Positions 11,894-25,366 of a DNA stretch of 64,000 nt are shown in pieces. The DNA comes from Typha latifolia (taxonomy: Eukaryota > Streptophyta > Magnoliopsida > Poales > Typhaceae). Location: positions 15,466,785-15,530,784 of the forward strand of contig CM034103.1 of the NCBI GenBank assembly GCA_019914945.1, read 5' to 3'. The position numbers were made by a program, and so were the translations under genes. Numbering within the stretch: position 1 is the stretch's first letter; each line of letters starts with the position of its first letter. The notes below the pieces were generated by a model that ran no database searches, had not been told where the DNA came from, and worked only from the letters and a program-made list of their open reading frames with translations.

Positions 11894-14800
11894 ATGGATC
11901 AATTCAAGAATCTGAGGCGACTCCAGATCGAATCCAGGGAAGAGAACGGAGGCGTCGGCGGCAGACAGGATCCAGCAGCGGAAACCCTAGGGGGCGGCGA
12001 GATGGAGGGTGCGGCCGCGGATCCGGTTTTGTTCATTGGGATGAAGGTGCGGCGGAGGGCTTCGGCCCAAAGGGATTGCAAGGGCGATTACATTGGAGTA
12101 CCTTCCGATCCCTATCTCACCAAGCTTTTAGCTAAACAAGGTGTAATTTTCAGACTGAATCCTCCTTACATTTGTGTTCTTTTTTTATTCTCCATAATTG
12201 TTTATAATCCGAGGCGGTAATGTGAGATTCTTAGATGGGAATTGCGTAAGATTGATCCCTGTAGGGTTTTCCTGAATTATTTTTTGCTCTTGCTACTTAC
12301 TACTTCCATTCTTGACCCATTATACGTTCATTTCTCATGTATGGATTAGGACATTACAACTCATTCCTCCAGTTTATTTTGAATTGTTATCGACTTCATT
12401 TTATTAGCCGATTTCTCTGTCCTTGTTTCTGAGATGTGTCTATCTACAATGAAGTAGCCAATAGCAATGTTATTTGACCTAAGTTTTTGGATAATTATGA
12501 ATTAAGAATATCAGCATGCCCAAAGTGTGAAGCCTAATGGAAAAGTAATAACTACTCTCATTTTAGGTACTCAGGAGAGGTCTGTAACTAGAAACAGAAA
12601 TTAGAACTACTCTGTGGATTCAGTATCCAGAGAGTACTGCAATAGGTCTTCAATCTGCGGAGAAAAGTAACAAAAAATACAACAGTCTGCTGAAATTGAT
12701 CGATTATATAGAAATTTGTAGCTGATTCAAATGTTGAACAAAATTGTTTACTCGCACCTTTGTCACTTATAACTTTTTGTTGCTAAATCATAAAACACAT
12801 CTCCCAGCTTAGTCAGCTTTAGGTGGGAAATGTTCAGGTAGGTATTTCATTCTCATTGAAATGATCAAGTTCAAGAGTTATTTTGGTTGCTAGGTGGCAT
12901 ATGTTTCATAAAAGACGATTGATTCCTAGAATAATTTTCCATCTGTGCAGGTGACAAGAAAGTTCTGTTTGCAGATACAGTTTTGAAGTTTACTGGAACA
13001 GGAAAGATGAAAAGGCGTATTCTAGTCATTACAGATTTTGCTATCTATATCGTTGACCCTGATGCGGATATCTTAAAGCGGCGTATAGCGCTGGCAGCTG
13101 TTGATAGACTTTGCTTAAGCAAGCTGAGTGATAATTTCCTTGCAATTATTATTCCAACTGAGTATGACCTTCTTATGGCTAGCACTAGAAAAACAGAAAT
13201 CGTTAATGTGCTGCTTGAAGCTACCAAGAGTATCTCGGACTATCAACTTGAGGTGGTTTTCTCCAACAGGTAAATTGAGATTCACAACCTCAGTGTGTTG
13301 TGCTTCCAACTTTTCACTCATGATCATGAGAAAAGAACTCAACGTAGGTGATGCAAATCTAGTATGAATGCAATGTTTTGAAAAACAATCGACCCAAACA
13401 AGTAACTGAAGTAAAATAAAGTAAGCAATAACTAATAAGAAGTTAATTGATTAAAAGGATCACTATTAGATGGAAAGAGAGAAAACCACTCAAATAAGGC
13501 AGTAGCTTCCTCAACTCTCAAACAGGTACATTGATACTAGAAATGCCTAAAATATGATATAAGAAAAGACTTTAGAGTTTATGTTTACCAATAAATAAAA
13601 TAGTAGTGCTTTTACTTTGAAACCAAGTCCTCATTTTCATGTCCGGGCACCCAAAGATTCTCTTTTACTATTAGAATCTTCTGGACAGTAGCAGCAGTAA
13701 CCAACGAAAAAGTAGAGATTGAAGGAGAGGGGTTTAGAGAGGAAATAGAAGAGATTAGAGAATAATCTTAAGACTGAGTAGGAGAAAGGGAGAAAGAGAG
13801 AGAGAGAGAAAAAGAAGACCGCATAAGAGAAAATAAGAGATTTCAAATAAATTTTATTCCAATCGTTCCTTGTTTCTCATGCAATAACTCTTAAATAGGT
13901 TAACAACTTTGATTCTAGCTGATTCTAATAGGAACTTATTTCCTAATAGGACTCTAATTAATTAAGTCTTACCTAAATTGACTAACTCAATTTAGATAAT
14001 AAATCAATGCGAACATCCCCCGCATATAGGCTTACCATATCTATTAATTAACTAATTCAATTGATTAAACTCAACAAATTAAATGTGAAAATAAGTTGAG
14101 CCTAATTAGATCAATTAGACCAAAATTGGACTCAAGCAATTTTATTTTGGTCAAATTGAAGATGATGCCCACATCAGTAGGCCTTCAACTTAATTTTTTG
14201 TCTTCTGCTGCTTGTAAACTGAGCTTAATAACTTAATTATGATTTGAAATTCAGCACAATGGCTTTGTTATCTTTACCATTTCCTTTCCACATTTTAACT
14301 CAACTCATAGAAAAGCCAGCTGCCTGACTTAGTCATTTTCAGCTACAAAATATAGAAGATATGCAAACTCAATGCATACTTGAAATTGTGTAAGCTGCAG
14401 CCATAATTGGAATACCTAGGCCATTCAGTGCAAAATTAATAATTGGCATAATTTCATTAGCTGACAGAGCCTTTTTTCACCTATTCCATATTTTATGCTG
14501 GGGGACTGAGAAACTGTATCTTGATCAGTTTGTTTGTACTGATAAGTATAATCTGATAGAGACTGAGATAGTTTTGATAGAATTGCAAGATGTCTCCATG
14601 TGGAAATATTTGGCTGTACAGGGTTAGGTTTGATTGAATAATATAAAGTTATAAACTCATCCATTGTCCACACCTGATTGTTCGGACTCGGCTAAAATTA
14701 GACTGGATCCTTCTTGTCCCAAAATTTATCATATATTTTTTCTATATGCTTTTGCAGATAACTTATTTAATAGACATGTTGTGTATCTTTTCCATTTGCT

Positions 14801-15305
14801 CAGTCTATAAATAGAAGTTTTGTAGAGAGTGCACTACCATTTATGTTCAATGTGCTGCAGTTTCGAGTACAATGCTGCTGCTGACATGGTGAAAGAAATC
14901 AATTTTGAGGAAGTGGATGGTATGTCACCCCTATTTCTAGTTTATTTACGTCAGATATTTAGTTTTGTCTCAGCGAGGGATCGCCCTCCATAATGTGTTA
15001 AACAGTCAGTGGGTAGATCTCCAATTTGTGGACAAATTTCATGCTTTAAACCTTAACCAGATGCTGTCATCCATTTTATTTAACACTAGGCAGCCTACCA
15101 CAAGAATGCTTATTTGTTATGAATTGTGTTTATTGGTAATGGTTGGCTATAAATAAAATGTTAGTACTTCTCTGATCTCTAGCATCAATAGTGCCCGTAT
15201 GCATGCGTGATAATACAAATTCTATGTCTCGGAGAGCATTGAACTTTTCTGATTCTTGATGCAGGAGGCATTAAAACAAGGTTCGCAAAGAAGGAAATTG
15301 AATGA
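11894..15305 (+). CDS. Stand-alone class I myosin tail homology (TH1) domain protein
   Basis: Exons 11894-12140, 12951-13269, 14861-14919 and 15265-15305; 666 nt in frame, 221 aa. After a basic and Gly/Glu-rich N terminus (~1-50), nearly the whole chain matches the myosin I TH1 tail domain. Key stretches are RRRASAQRDCKGDYIGVPSDPYL, KKVLFADTVLKFTGTGKMKRRILVITDFAIYIVDPD, PTEYDLLMAST and VVFSNSFEYNAAADMVKEINFEE. In animal and fungal myosin I this domain binds acidic phospholipids through a PH-like fold. Plants lack class I myosins, so here the tail exists without a motor and probably acts as a membrane-lipid adaptor. The exon 1/2 junction is phase 1. The last exon encodes only GGIKTRFAKKEIE. 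Family assignment is strong; function is inferred. Confidence 0.85.
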
Positions 15306-17586
15306 TTCAGTAATTGTTGGCATTTTCAAAGCACCTGTGTCCTTTGCAGCGATAAATTCCACAGTGAAGGTTGAAGATATTTACTTCTAATTTACATGTT
15401 CATGTGAAATGTCTAATATACATATCTACTACATAACAATCATCCATTTTTCATCAATTTGATCTCTTCCATTTACTTCCTAGTGATTACTTTTCTTTCT
15501 AATTGTTCCAGAGCCTTGTTAACATTCCTGAACATATCACTTGGTACGTGCATATACCTATTAATAATATGGTCGGTGAATCAATTGGTTGCCTTCTTGA
15601 TTTGGCTCACTATTTTTCATTCAGCATCAACATTACCTAAAATTATGGTACCATAGATTATAAATAATTTCTTTTCTTCTCCATTTCCAATTGATGTGGA
15701 ACCACTTGCGCCAGACACATCATAGACTATGATTGATAACAGGGCAAGTAGCATCTGACAACGAATTCGGGTACTATTTTATGGCAAATAAATTCTAGCA
15801 GATGGGATCTTAACAGAATTCAAGCAAGATTATGTCTTTCTGAAGATGAGTCAACTTACCAACCTACTCGAATGCCGCTCATCCTTTCTATCAATTTAAC
15901 TTGGCATGAGAAATTTAATGGCATTCTACTTCACGTAGGTGGGTGGCTGTTCAAATGCTGCTTTTCATATTGATGAGAGGTATGGCTTGACATGCCTGTG
16001 GAAATTCAAGTTCTGAATGGTTACTTTCGATTTAGAAACTTATTATAGATTTTCGGAATCTTACAGTTGTATGTATCAATCCCCTTTATTTAAGTCTGAC
16101 TTTGATAGCATGTTTGGTTGATAAAGATGCTGCGTAATGGAGTGTATGTCTGACTTTGACTAGTGTACTTGGTTGGTTAGCAGAGAAGGGAAGATGGTGA
16201 TGAAAGTTTATAGCAAAATCACTTTTAGTAAATAATTATAATTTATTAGTGTTTAGCCAAAATTAAAAATATCAATGAAAGTGAATGATTATAATAATTA
16301 ATGATGATATACAGTATGTAAAAGTGGAATGCGCCAACATTAGAAAGGTTCAATTTCTTCGTCCAAATGTTATCAATGAACTTCTAGGAAATAATCATTT
16401 TTTCTTCTTTTTATTTGCCGGATATAATACTGCAACAATCAAACCTCACATTATTATTCAGCAGAAGATTGGTGTGCTACGGGGGTAAATTGTCAACAAC
16501 TAGAAAACGGAACAGTCAAATAATCAAATCATTTCATGGGAATCTGTTGAAATCTTTGTCATGTACTTCAAATTTGATCCCAAATTGGAATATTGAAGTA
16601 TTTTTCAATGAACTGGACATTCAGATAAACACCTTGGTAGTGTGGACACCAGAGATTGATTTTGCGGCGGTATCTGGTGCAAAACTTTGCATGATTTAAG
16701 TAAGAACATATAGAACTTAACATAACCTTAAATAAGACCGTTTCTTCGTAAGACTAGTCTTCAAGATCAGCAGAATAACAACAAATTCCGTTACTGAATT
16801 ATCGTTTAGGAATAGGAGTAGGGCTGTCAAAATAATCAAGCCGGATCAATCTTGGCCCGAACATATATATGTGTGTGTATATATATATAATACTATATTT
16901 ATGTTATATTCTAAAATTTACTTAAGTGGATGTTATGTATTCTAATCTTGTAGAGTTTAGTTCTTAATTTTGGTCGGATCATATTTTTTTAAATATATAA
17001 ATATTTCTATTAATTTATATTTTTGAATTATATCTTAATTTAAACTTAATTCAAGCATAAATCAAGCTTGATTAAATTTAAAATTTAACTTAAATTGATT
17101 AAAGCTTAAAATTACTTATTGAGCGGTCTGTTTAGGTTTGAGGTCAAAATTAGTTTAAAATTAATTTAAATTAAAATAATTTTAATTCAAGCTTGATAAC
17201 AAATTTAGATTCAAAATTGCGTAGTCAATTTGGAATTCTATCCATATATCAACACTATATAATATTCTACAAAGACAAAAAGTATTAATTCCAATTCAAA
17301 AGGGTCATAATCAACAGGGATATATATCTTCCATTTTGACATTTCTAGTTGGAGTTATGGTGGTGGGTCTGATTTGTTTTCTTTCTCTTCTTCTTATGTT
17401 CATATTTTTAATCAATCTGAGAATCCATACTTTGAACCAAATGTAGCAACTTGTAGCAATCTGTTCTGGTTTATATAAGACCTTCCTTTTCTTATCAACT
17501 TCCTCAGCCAAGCTCTACTTAAACTCACCTAAGCATTTGCAAGAGTATTCAACCATCTCTCTCTCTCTCTCTCTCTCTCATGCAAG
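15306..17586. other. Intergenic, AT-rich, no gene seen
   Basis: The 3' UTR of the TH1 gene probably occupies the first ~300 bases. Beyond that no frame resembles a known family. Around 16820-17230 the sequence is a run of TTAAATT/AATTTAA words. The last ~150 bases are the hydroxylase promoter and leader with a CT tract at ~17560-17579. Confidence 0.6.
17472..17478 (+). promoter_or_regulatory. TATA box of the sphingoid hydroxylase gene
   Basis: TATATAA, 109-115 bases upstream of the ATG at 17587, in the right place for a start site near 17505 and a CT-rich leader of ~80 bases. Confidence 0.65.
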
Positions 17587-18971
17587 ATGGAGTTCATTGG
17601 ATCCCAAGACTTGTTGGTTATGTTCGTGCCGGTTGTGGTTTATTGGGTTTATTCTGGGATTTATGAGCTGCTGGGCTGCATGGACAGGTATAGATTGCAT
17701 TCTAGGAGAGAAGAAGAGACCAAGAACTTGGCTTCTAAGAAGGAGGTGGTGAAAGGAGTGCTCTTCCAACAGGCCATACAGGCAACAATTTCTTTCATTT
17801 TTCTCAAGGTATGCTTCTTCTTCTACTTCCTCTTCTTTTTGCTTCTCTTTTACTCACGTTAACTCACCGTTTATATTAAAAAATTAAGTTTTTAGTTCAA
17901 TTGATTATCTAACATTGTATTATAATCTCTTCTTCATTTCTAAAGTACTTCTAATGAATCTAACAAAATTTATACTCAGAAACTTTGCTTTGATAAGCTT
18001 ACTGATCATCTAATAAGTACAAAAATGGCTACAAACAAGACATAGACGAGGCAAAGCAAGCAGGCCACTCCTAAGATGACTTCTTTTTTTTTTTAATTCA
18101 AGAAAAAAAAAGAGGAAAAAAAGAAGCTGATCTATCGTTTACCTGTTTAATGAGTCTTTACGTTATTGATTTGATGACGATATTAGGTGTTAGGTGTTAC
18201 GTAGCAATATATCTGCAACCTCAGGACAAAATATAGAGCAAAGTCTTTGTCTCTCTCTCTCTCTCTCTCTCTCTCTATTTTTTTTTAGTTGAGTTACAAA
18301 TTTTACATTTTATAATTCAATATTCTTTTAGTCTTTAGGGTGATCCAGCTCATATGGTTACATAAGCTTATATTGTATAATTGGGATGTTTTCACTTCTC
18401 TCACACAAAAAAGAAATTATAATTTATTCTTATCTTGATTTTAACTTACCTTTATATATTTTAAATTTAAACACTTAAACTCTCTTCTGATCTAGACTAA
18501 GTTACAACAGTTAGTTAACCATTAATTGACATGTAAAAAGACTTAATTACCTCCATATGAATATAGTTTGATTTATAGACGAGAGGATAGTTTGATCACT
18601 TTATTATTTATCAAGGAAACATTGTTAATTTTAAGTGCTTAAATTTAAATTATAATTTGCTCTTCTAGTTTTTTTATAGACTTATATTTTGATTCTCTCG
18701 AGAAAAAAGAAAGAAAGAAAAGAAATCTTAATTTTAGTCATCAATTATGTATTGAAATAATAAAAACATATATATCCCCATGAGTCAGTCGTGACAAATA
18801 TATAAAATATAATCTTCGGATTGGTATTAGCCGACATATCTTTAATTTGGGCATTAATTCGAGACCAACCACCAACGAGTTCTTGCATGATTCATGGCCT
18901 GGCACGTTTCTTCACAGCCTGCCTGTAATTGATCATTCTCATGCATGCACAAAGTTAATGCTTGATTAATT

Positions 18972-19018
<47 letters not shown>

Positions 19019-19612
19019 CCTCTTTTTGTTCAAGCTCAAATAGCTTGTTTATCTTTGTGTTTGTAGATCTCAGGTAATAACAATGAAGCCACTGCCAGTT
19101 TAGATACAAGTTTGATGGTGGTAGCAAGACAAATCTTCATTGCAATGCTTGCAATGGATACTTGGCAATACTTCCTGCATAGATACATGCATTTCAACAA
19201 GTTCTTGTACCGGAAAGTGCACTCGTGGCACCACCGGATCGTTGCCCCCTATGCCTTTGCAGCTCAGTACAACCACCCCATCGACGGCATCCTTGTAGAA
19301 ACCCTAGGGGGTGCGGTCGCCTTCTTTCTTTCAGGAATGTCGCCTCAAACTTCCATCTTCTTCTTCTCTTTCGCTACGATAAAAGGAATCGACGACCATT
19401 GCGGACTAATGATACCTTGGAATCCTCTCCACATTCTTTTCACTAATAATGCAGGGTATCATGACACCCATCATCAACTTGGAGGGGCAAAGTATAATTT
19501 TTCGCAGCCTTTTTTTGTAATGTGGGATAAAATTCTTGGATCCTACGTGCCTTATACGATCGAGAAGAGGATGGACGGCGGATACGAAGCCCGTATCAGA
19601 AAAGATATATAA
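17587..19612 (+). CDS. SBH1: Sphingoid base (sphinganine) C4-hydroxylase, SBH-type
   Basis: Exons 17587-17808 (74 codons) and 19067-19612 in phase 0; 255 aa, close to the ~258-260 of plant SBH proteins. A di-iron membrane hydroxylase of the ER that adds the C4 hydroxyl to dihydrosphingosine, giving phytosphingosine-type long-chain bases for ceramides. The three His boxes of the fatty acid hydroxylase superfamily are intact: HRYMH (112-116), HSWHH (126-130) and HDTHH (206-210), with accessory NHPID (His144) and DDHCG (His185). Hydrophobic segments precede the first box, around 150-165 and 167-180. The N terminus is typical (LLVMFVPVVVYWVYSGIYELL). The 1.26 kb intron contains (CT)n tracts. Substrate is inferred from family similarity. 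Confidence 0.92.
18972..19013. repeat. (CT)n microsatellite in the hydroxylase intron
   Basis: About 21 CT units, 50-95 bases before the acceptor at 19066, so this tract may serve as an extended pyrimidine tract. A shorter CT run lies at ~18249-18276. Confidence 0.9.
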
Positions 19613-20103
19613 TTTTCATCAACATATACCTCATGTATTAGATTAGATTGCAAGTTTGCAGTGAAAAGCATACAGAATTAATAACCAAATGTGCAAGTTA
19701 TAGATTAGTTTCAATTACTTGGACGGGGGAACACTAAAATATAATAATATTAAGATGGTTCGATTGTACCTATATCCAGCAACTTTTCTCTTATATTTAT
19801 TGTCACTTGGAGGAAAAAAAACGAAGAAAGTTTGCCTCAAGAAAAACTCCCTTGACATACAATTTTCTAATGGAAATATATATGTTCTTCAAACAATCCA
19901 ACAACAAAGCATCATCCCTTTTGAAGTAGCAGGTTTCCCTGGTCAAAGCTGTACATTACATAAACTTGCAGTAATTAGAAGAGATTAATAGTAATACACT
20001 GACACTAGCTGTAATTATGCGCTAATCCGTCAGTCATAACTCTGCTACACATTACATAATGATCATAGGAAGGATTCTTCACAAAAGAAGGCAAAATATG
20101 CCT
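19613..20103. other. Intergenic between convergent hydroxylase and epimerase genes
   Basis: 3' UTRs of both genes plus short AT-rich sequence. The 89-codon open frame here starts mid-sequence and resembles no family I know. Confidence 0.6.
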
Positions 20104-22122
20104 TCAGATGCTTCCTAGATGATCATTGCAATATGTTGAAGGGACTGCAGAGAGCTCCAGCTTCCCTGTCCACTCCTCACCAGGTTTTAGGGTGATTGCT
20201 CTCTCAATCACCGCTCCATCAACACACAGCATCTGCTTGTACTCCTCGTCCCCGAGATCTGTCATGGATTTTGATTTCTTCTCCCATGGGTTCCACACAA
20301 CTGCAAATAACTATTTCAGAAAGAAACAAGGAATAGGTCGAAATAATAATCGTAGTATAAGCTCAAATGGTGCTCTCATGATTGGAAGAATTCGATATAA
20401 TAATACAGGCAAAAAATCGGTAGGGTCATGTATCTGAGGATGTATAGTAAAACTGTAAAAGACTATCTCATGTTTCATATGCAAGAAAAAATATTATAAT
20501 GTATGAGAAGTTGGAAGAGGACCCAAATGGTGCTCTCATGACTGAAAGAATTCATATAATTATTATACGGGCAAAAAATCAGTAGGGTCATGTATCTGAC
20601 GATGGATAGTAAAGACTATCTCATGTTTCACAAGCAAGAAAGAATTATTACATTGTATGAGAAGTTGGAAGAGGACCCAAATATAAGATGAAAACGCTGG
20701 CTTGAATTTTTTTTTTAAAACAAGGGTATATTACCAACATCAGGAAGCCCTTCTTTTCTAATAACAAATGTGCGCTTCTTTTCATGGTCAAGAACTGCGA
20801 TTACATTCGGTGAGCCAACATAAACTCGATCAACCTGAAATATCATAAATATCATTATTTATCATTCCAAGGCTTGCGACTCCAAGTATATAGAAAGACA
20901 CTCTGCATTTAGAGACATGCCCGATCATATATTCTATGTGCAGATAATCATATTTGTTACACCGAAAAGGTGGAAACTGACAGTAGCACCAAAACAAGAC
21001 GTTTTCTTTTTTCTTTTTTTGTTCAGGGAGTGAAACTGAAACTGAAACCAAAAGTTAGAACCATCTTCTGTTACTTAAAACAAAAACAACCAGGTCTCTT
21101 GCACAATTTCCTTAAACTTATGCCTTGAGCCAAAATAACCAGGTCTATTCCACAGTTTACTAAAAATCATGCTTTTCTATCTCTGCAATCATCAACAATT
21201 AATTATTAGATGACAAGTAAACTTCTTCATCATGTTTTCCCACTTTCCTTGTAAAATAGCATCCGCAGATGTGCTTTCAGACTTAAAATAAGATGATAAA
21301 GCATGAAATTAGTAGAATCAAAAGTAGGTCAACTAATGATTATTGAAGGAATCTGATTTGGCAGAATTTGCATGTGACCTTTTGATTTTTAGTCACCTTA
21401 CTTAAACAGGTTGATATCAAAATATGAGCATGCCACTTCTCAGATCACAGATTGCATAACTCTTTGTTGTGTGGTATGAATTGCAAGGTGAGCACCTAGT
21501 CTGAGTCTCCTAAATGATGAAATTTGCCGGAATCCTGGACGACATTACCTCAGATTCAAATGTAATGGCGTCGCCTTGTTCAGTAGAACGTTCTCTTTGG
21601 CAAAGATTATCCAGATAGTCAAGGGTCTCCAGACCTTCTATCCTCACTTCGCTGTATGCACAAGGTATAAATATATTACTAAATCTAAGCAATTTCGTAG
21701 TGAAATGGGTACAGTACACAAGCTCTACGTCAGCAATAATGAAATAGAATTTGCAACCTGGCATACTTTGAACACTTATTAATGTCAGAAAAGGCAGATA
21801 AAGAGTTCTATCTGATAAGAACTATATCATACCTGATGTCTGAGACAGAAAGATATGTGTGATAAGCAAAGGAGAAACTAAATGGCTTCCCATTGATGTT
21901 TCTAATTCGTGATATCATCGCAAGGTCTCCATCCATCGAAAGCGATACTCTGAGGCGAAACTCAAAGCTGGAAACCAGAACGAAAAGTTTCTTAACGATT
22001 TTACGTCAGCCAAATATACATTAACCAATCTGACAAAACATAAACATATGAATGAAAGGCTAATATAAGGATGACTCAGTAGAAAGATGTCCTCACTGAC
22101 AGAGTTGAAGGGAAAACGCTGA

Positions 22123-22155
<33 letters not shown>

Positions 22156-23972
22156 CAAAGATTCCAAAAATCTGTACTCACTAACTGCACATGTTAGTAT
22201 CACCATGATGTTTCTTATTGCTGGCCTTTGTTAATATGTAGGATTTTGGACCTTGGTTAACTAGTAAATTTCACCTTTAATTGTGCTTCTCTACTGACAT
22301 GATCGCTCAATCACATGTAATCAATGAAATTTAGAAGACTGGTGACTGCTATCTACAATCTACATCATCATTGTTATCATCAACATGTCAGCTCTTCATT
22401 CTCTCCTAAGTGTTCTGAGTTATCTGAAAAGTCCTAGATTGAGCTTAGGTTCAGATTGGTGTATGTAATTTGATGGATCTTTATACTTTTCAGGCCTCCT
22501 TCTCCACTAACAATCTTCAATTTATATCAACTTGTCAAAGGTTTCTTTAGTAAGGGAGAATTAACGCTGCTGAGACAATTATTTCATTCAGAATTGGAAC
22601 ATTTTAATGAGTGCCCTTTCTAGGTACCAAAGGTCAAAAGTTCTGACAAGTCCAGTGGCCATGCTTTGCAAAAAGAATAGGAAGGAACAAGGAAAAAAAA
22701 TCAAAAATAAGATATTAAAATTTAGGGACGTTTCCTAAAACTATCTTAGAAAAAGAATAGGTTTGACGTGTCATGTTACCTATAAACTTGCAATATATTA
22801 ATTATGAACATAGCATGAGAAGTTCTTCAAAATGTACTGACAACTCAACTTTCACAAACAAAAGACACAGTACCACTGTATCAAGCAAGACAAGAAGGCT
22901 TATAAGAAAGTGCAAGTCATAGATGCAACTACGAGAGCTTTTCACTTATATATCATGGACTTGACAAACCACTATCTAATTTTTAAGAAAGCAGAAATAC
23001 ATGGCCTTAGAGAATCAAAACAATGATATTCAACTAATAAACTAAAAGTATCTCATACCAGTGTGGCCAGCACTTCAGATCATCTTCAGATGGTTTAAGA
23101 AGAAGATCAACATAAACTTTGCCATTGCCGTCATTGGACTGTAAGGGTGGAGGATCACTATCTATACTCCAAATTCTGTTCCTTGCAAAGCCATGTTGCT
23201 CCAATGAACCACAGTTACCAAACTACATAGATATCGCAGCAAAACATAAAAGGTCTGAGATAATAGGTTGGTTGATTAGCAAACTGAAACATTAAAAAAA
23301 AAAAATTTACTGCTCCATTCTATCCCAGCCATATGATAACACACTGTTGAAGTATGTAAACAATACCTGTGGAAAGCAGATAGGTATTCCACCCCGCATT
23401 GCTTTTGGTGGCTTAAAGATGGCCTACAATGTAAGAAATCAGCGAATTTTACCGAGCTCCTAGATGATAGAAAAAGCTACTAAATTCTGCAGAGTTTCTA
23501 AACTGAGACTCCTACACATATTATTTTAAAGAACAGATAGATGCACACTAAGCAAGATTCTCAGTACAGCACCTTACTGCTAGTGAACAATAGTTCTTCA
23601 CCCCGCTCATTCCTCCACGAGATTACCTGTCCTCCATGCAGGCTAACCTGGAATGTTGATAAAAAGAAAAGGAAAGGAAAATCCAAATTAACCAAGAACT
23701 ATCCAACACACAGAAATAGCGATGTAGAACAACCTTGGCAAAGTAAGCATAAGCATTTCAGCAGAAAAACTAGAAGCTAAGTAATTTCATGCAAGTGTGA
23801 TAGTTACAGTTTGTCTATACTAAGTATATCAGTAAGAGAGCGAAGAGAAAGAGGATGTCACCCTAGCAGAAGCTCCTCGCGGTACTCTAAGCAGGACTTG
23901 ATCGATCCCATTCCAGTCCTTTGTAACTTCAAAGTCCATTTTTTTATCCCAGGTGGTAGCTGAATGACCCAT
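20104..23972 (-). CDS. Glucose-6-phosphate 1-epimerase-like protein (aldose 1-epimerase superfamily)
   Basis: Eight coding exons: 23972-23862, 23647-23573, 23423-23367, 23222-23059, 21967-21833, 21651-21549, 20834-20735 and 20300-20104. They join to 942 nt, 313 aa, without a frame break. The enzyme class interconverts alpha and beta anomers of glucose 6-phosphate (YeaD/YMR099C type). Hallmarks in order are VSLHGGQVISWRNERGEELLF, AIFKPPKAMRGGIPICFPQFG, EQHGFARNRIW (His91, likely catalytic), FAYHTYLSVSDI (His172, likely catalytic), ETLDYLDN and VVWNPWEKKSKSMTDLGDEEY. No transit peptide, so cytosolic. The ATG at 23972 (MGHSATTWDKK) fits relatives. Intron 4 contains an A26 tract at ~22130-22155 and intron 7 a 160 bp tandem duplication. 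Exact substrate is inferred. Confidence 0.93.
20364..20680. repeat. Two-copy tandem duplication (~160 bp unit) in epimerase intron 7
   Basis: Copy 1 is 20364-20523 and copy 2 is 20524-20680. Both begin CAAATGGTGCTCTCATGA and end GAAGTTGGAAGAGGACC, with scattered substitutions and a few small indels between them. It lies wholly within the intron and does not alter the coding frame. Confidence 0.9.
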
Positions 23973-25183
23973 TTCAGAACAGCAATAGAAACTACAACCT
24001 CCTGAAACCACCCAGAATCCCAAATACTCCTCTCACAACACACAATAAGTAAGGCTACAACTTAAGAACCTAACTCAAAACAGTCATCGTTAAGCAGCTA
24101 AGATGTGACTACTCCCCAACACTTTTCTTGTGACTACAAGCTTATATCCCGTGAACGAGGACCCAACTCCAGTATCTATCTTATCTGTCACCAAAACTTA
24201 GCTCAACTAAGTAAAGTTGGACGCTTCTAAAACTAGTAAAAAACCAAAAAAAGAAATCTTAAGAACAAGCTCTGATCTAAAAGCAATAGCTTAAATCTTA
24301 GTACTTCCTAATTTGGTTGTATGAAATCCAAATCAATACTAAATAAGTCAAGTCCGGAATTAACAAAGCACTGAATCAAATGGAGTTCTTCAAATGTTGC
24401 TCACCAAACATGCAATACGTCTGACCACACTATTGAAACTTGCATTCAAGGGTCACAGGCAAGAAGAAAAGGAAATAATATACTAAAAAGCCTATGACCA
24501 AGAAAAATTATAGTAGTCCATAGAACCAACTGCTCAACCTTAATGGGTACACCTAAAAGATGGAGGCCATTAATCCAAGTAGCACAGGATGAAATACCCA
24601 CTTGGAAAATGTCAGGGATGAGCCAAAACAATCCCAAATCTGGTACTAACAGGATCACAAGTATGAGCTAAATTGATAGTTTACTAACCAAAAACTCTAT
24701 AAAGATCAGAACTTTACTGGACAACAACACAACCCCATCCCAGCGAAGCCTAGATCTCAGCACTTGGGGTTAAAAATACCCCTAGAAAATGCCGTACTTC
24801 CGGAATAATTCTCCCCAGCTCTCACACATTGCCATCAAATTACACCACCCCAGAACCCAAAACCAATGCCACCGCCCAAAACCCAGATCCCCAAAGCTCC
24901 CAAATCTCCACTACCAAAAAGAAGGAGAAAGAAAGAAAAAAAAAAAAACCGATAAAGGGCTCTATAAATCCTCGGCACTACTCCCAAAAGCGACTTCGGA
25001 GCAGAACCCACTACCAGAATCCGCCCAAAATCGCAACGGACAAGGAAGATCCGAGAACAACGACACGTGCTTGACGGGGAAAATGCACCGCTTTATATGC
25101 AATCCCCGAAATATAAGTCAAAATTGGTCGAAAGAGAACTAGAAAAATAATCGAAGTCGAGAAGGGGAAAGGGGAAGAAAGCG

Positions 25184-25366
25184 GTGGCTCTTTTGCAAAA
25201 TTTCCAAAACTTTTCCTCGCCATCTCTTCACTCTTCCTCGAAGCATCGATTCCTATATTCTCGCATCGCCTTCGACCAACGGTCAAAATTCAAACTTGGG
25301 AATGCTCCCTCTTTCCCGCCGGTATGCTGCTCCGCGAGTGAGCAGAACTGTACTTTTATCTTTTGA
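25184..25366 (+). pseudogene. Possible broken first exon of a plastid-targeted protein
   Basis: A 60-codon frame with the composition of a chloroplast transit peptide: ALLQNFQNFSSPSLHSSSKH, Ser- and Arg-rich, nearly without acidic residues, ending near PPVCCSASEQ, a typical cleavage-region look. The codon in the start position is GTG in a context (GCGGTGGCT) that would be a good plant start if it were ATG, and no upstream in-frame ATG exists before a stop at 25148. No downstream exon was recognised. It points away from the epimerase gene. It could be a relic or chance; confidence is low. Confidence 0.25.

Noticed and set aside
16090..16500. Possible MITE starting near GCATGTTTGGTTG
   Set aside because: No matching inverted end or target duplication could be found downstream.
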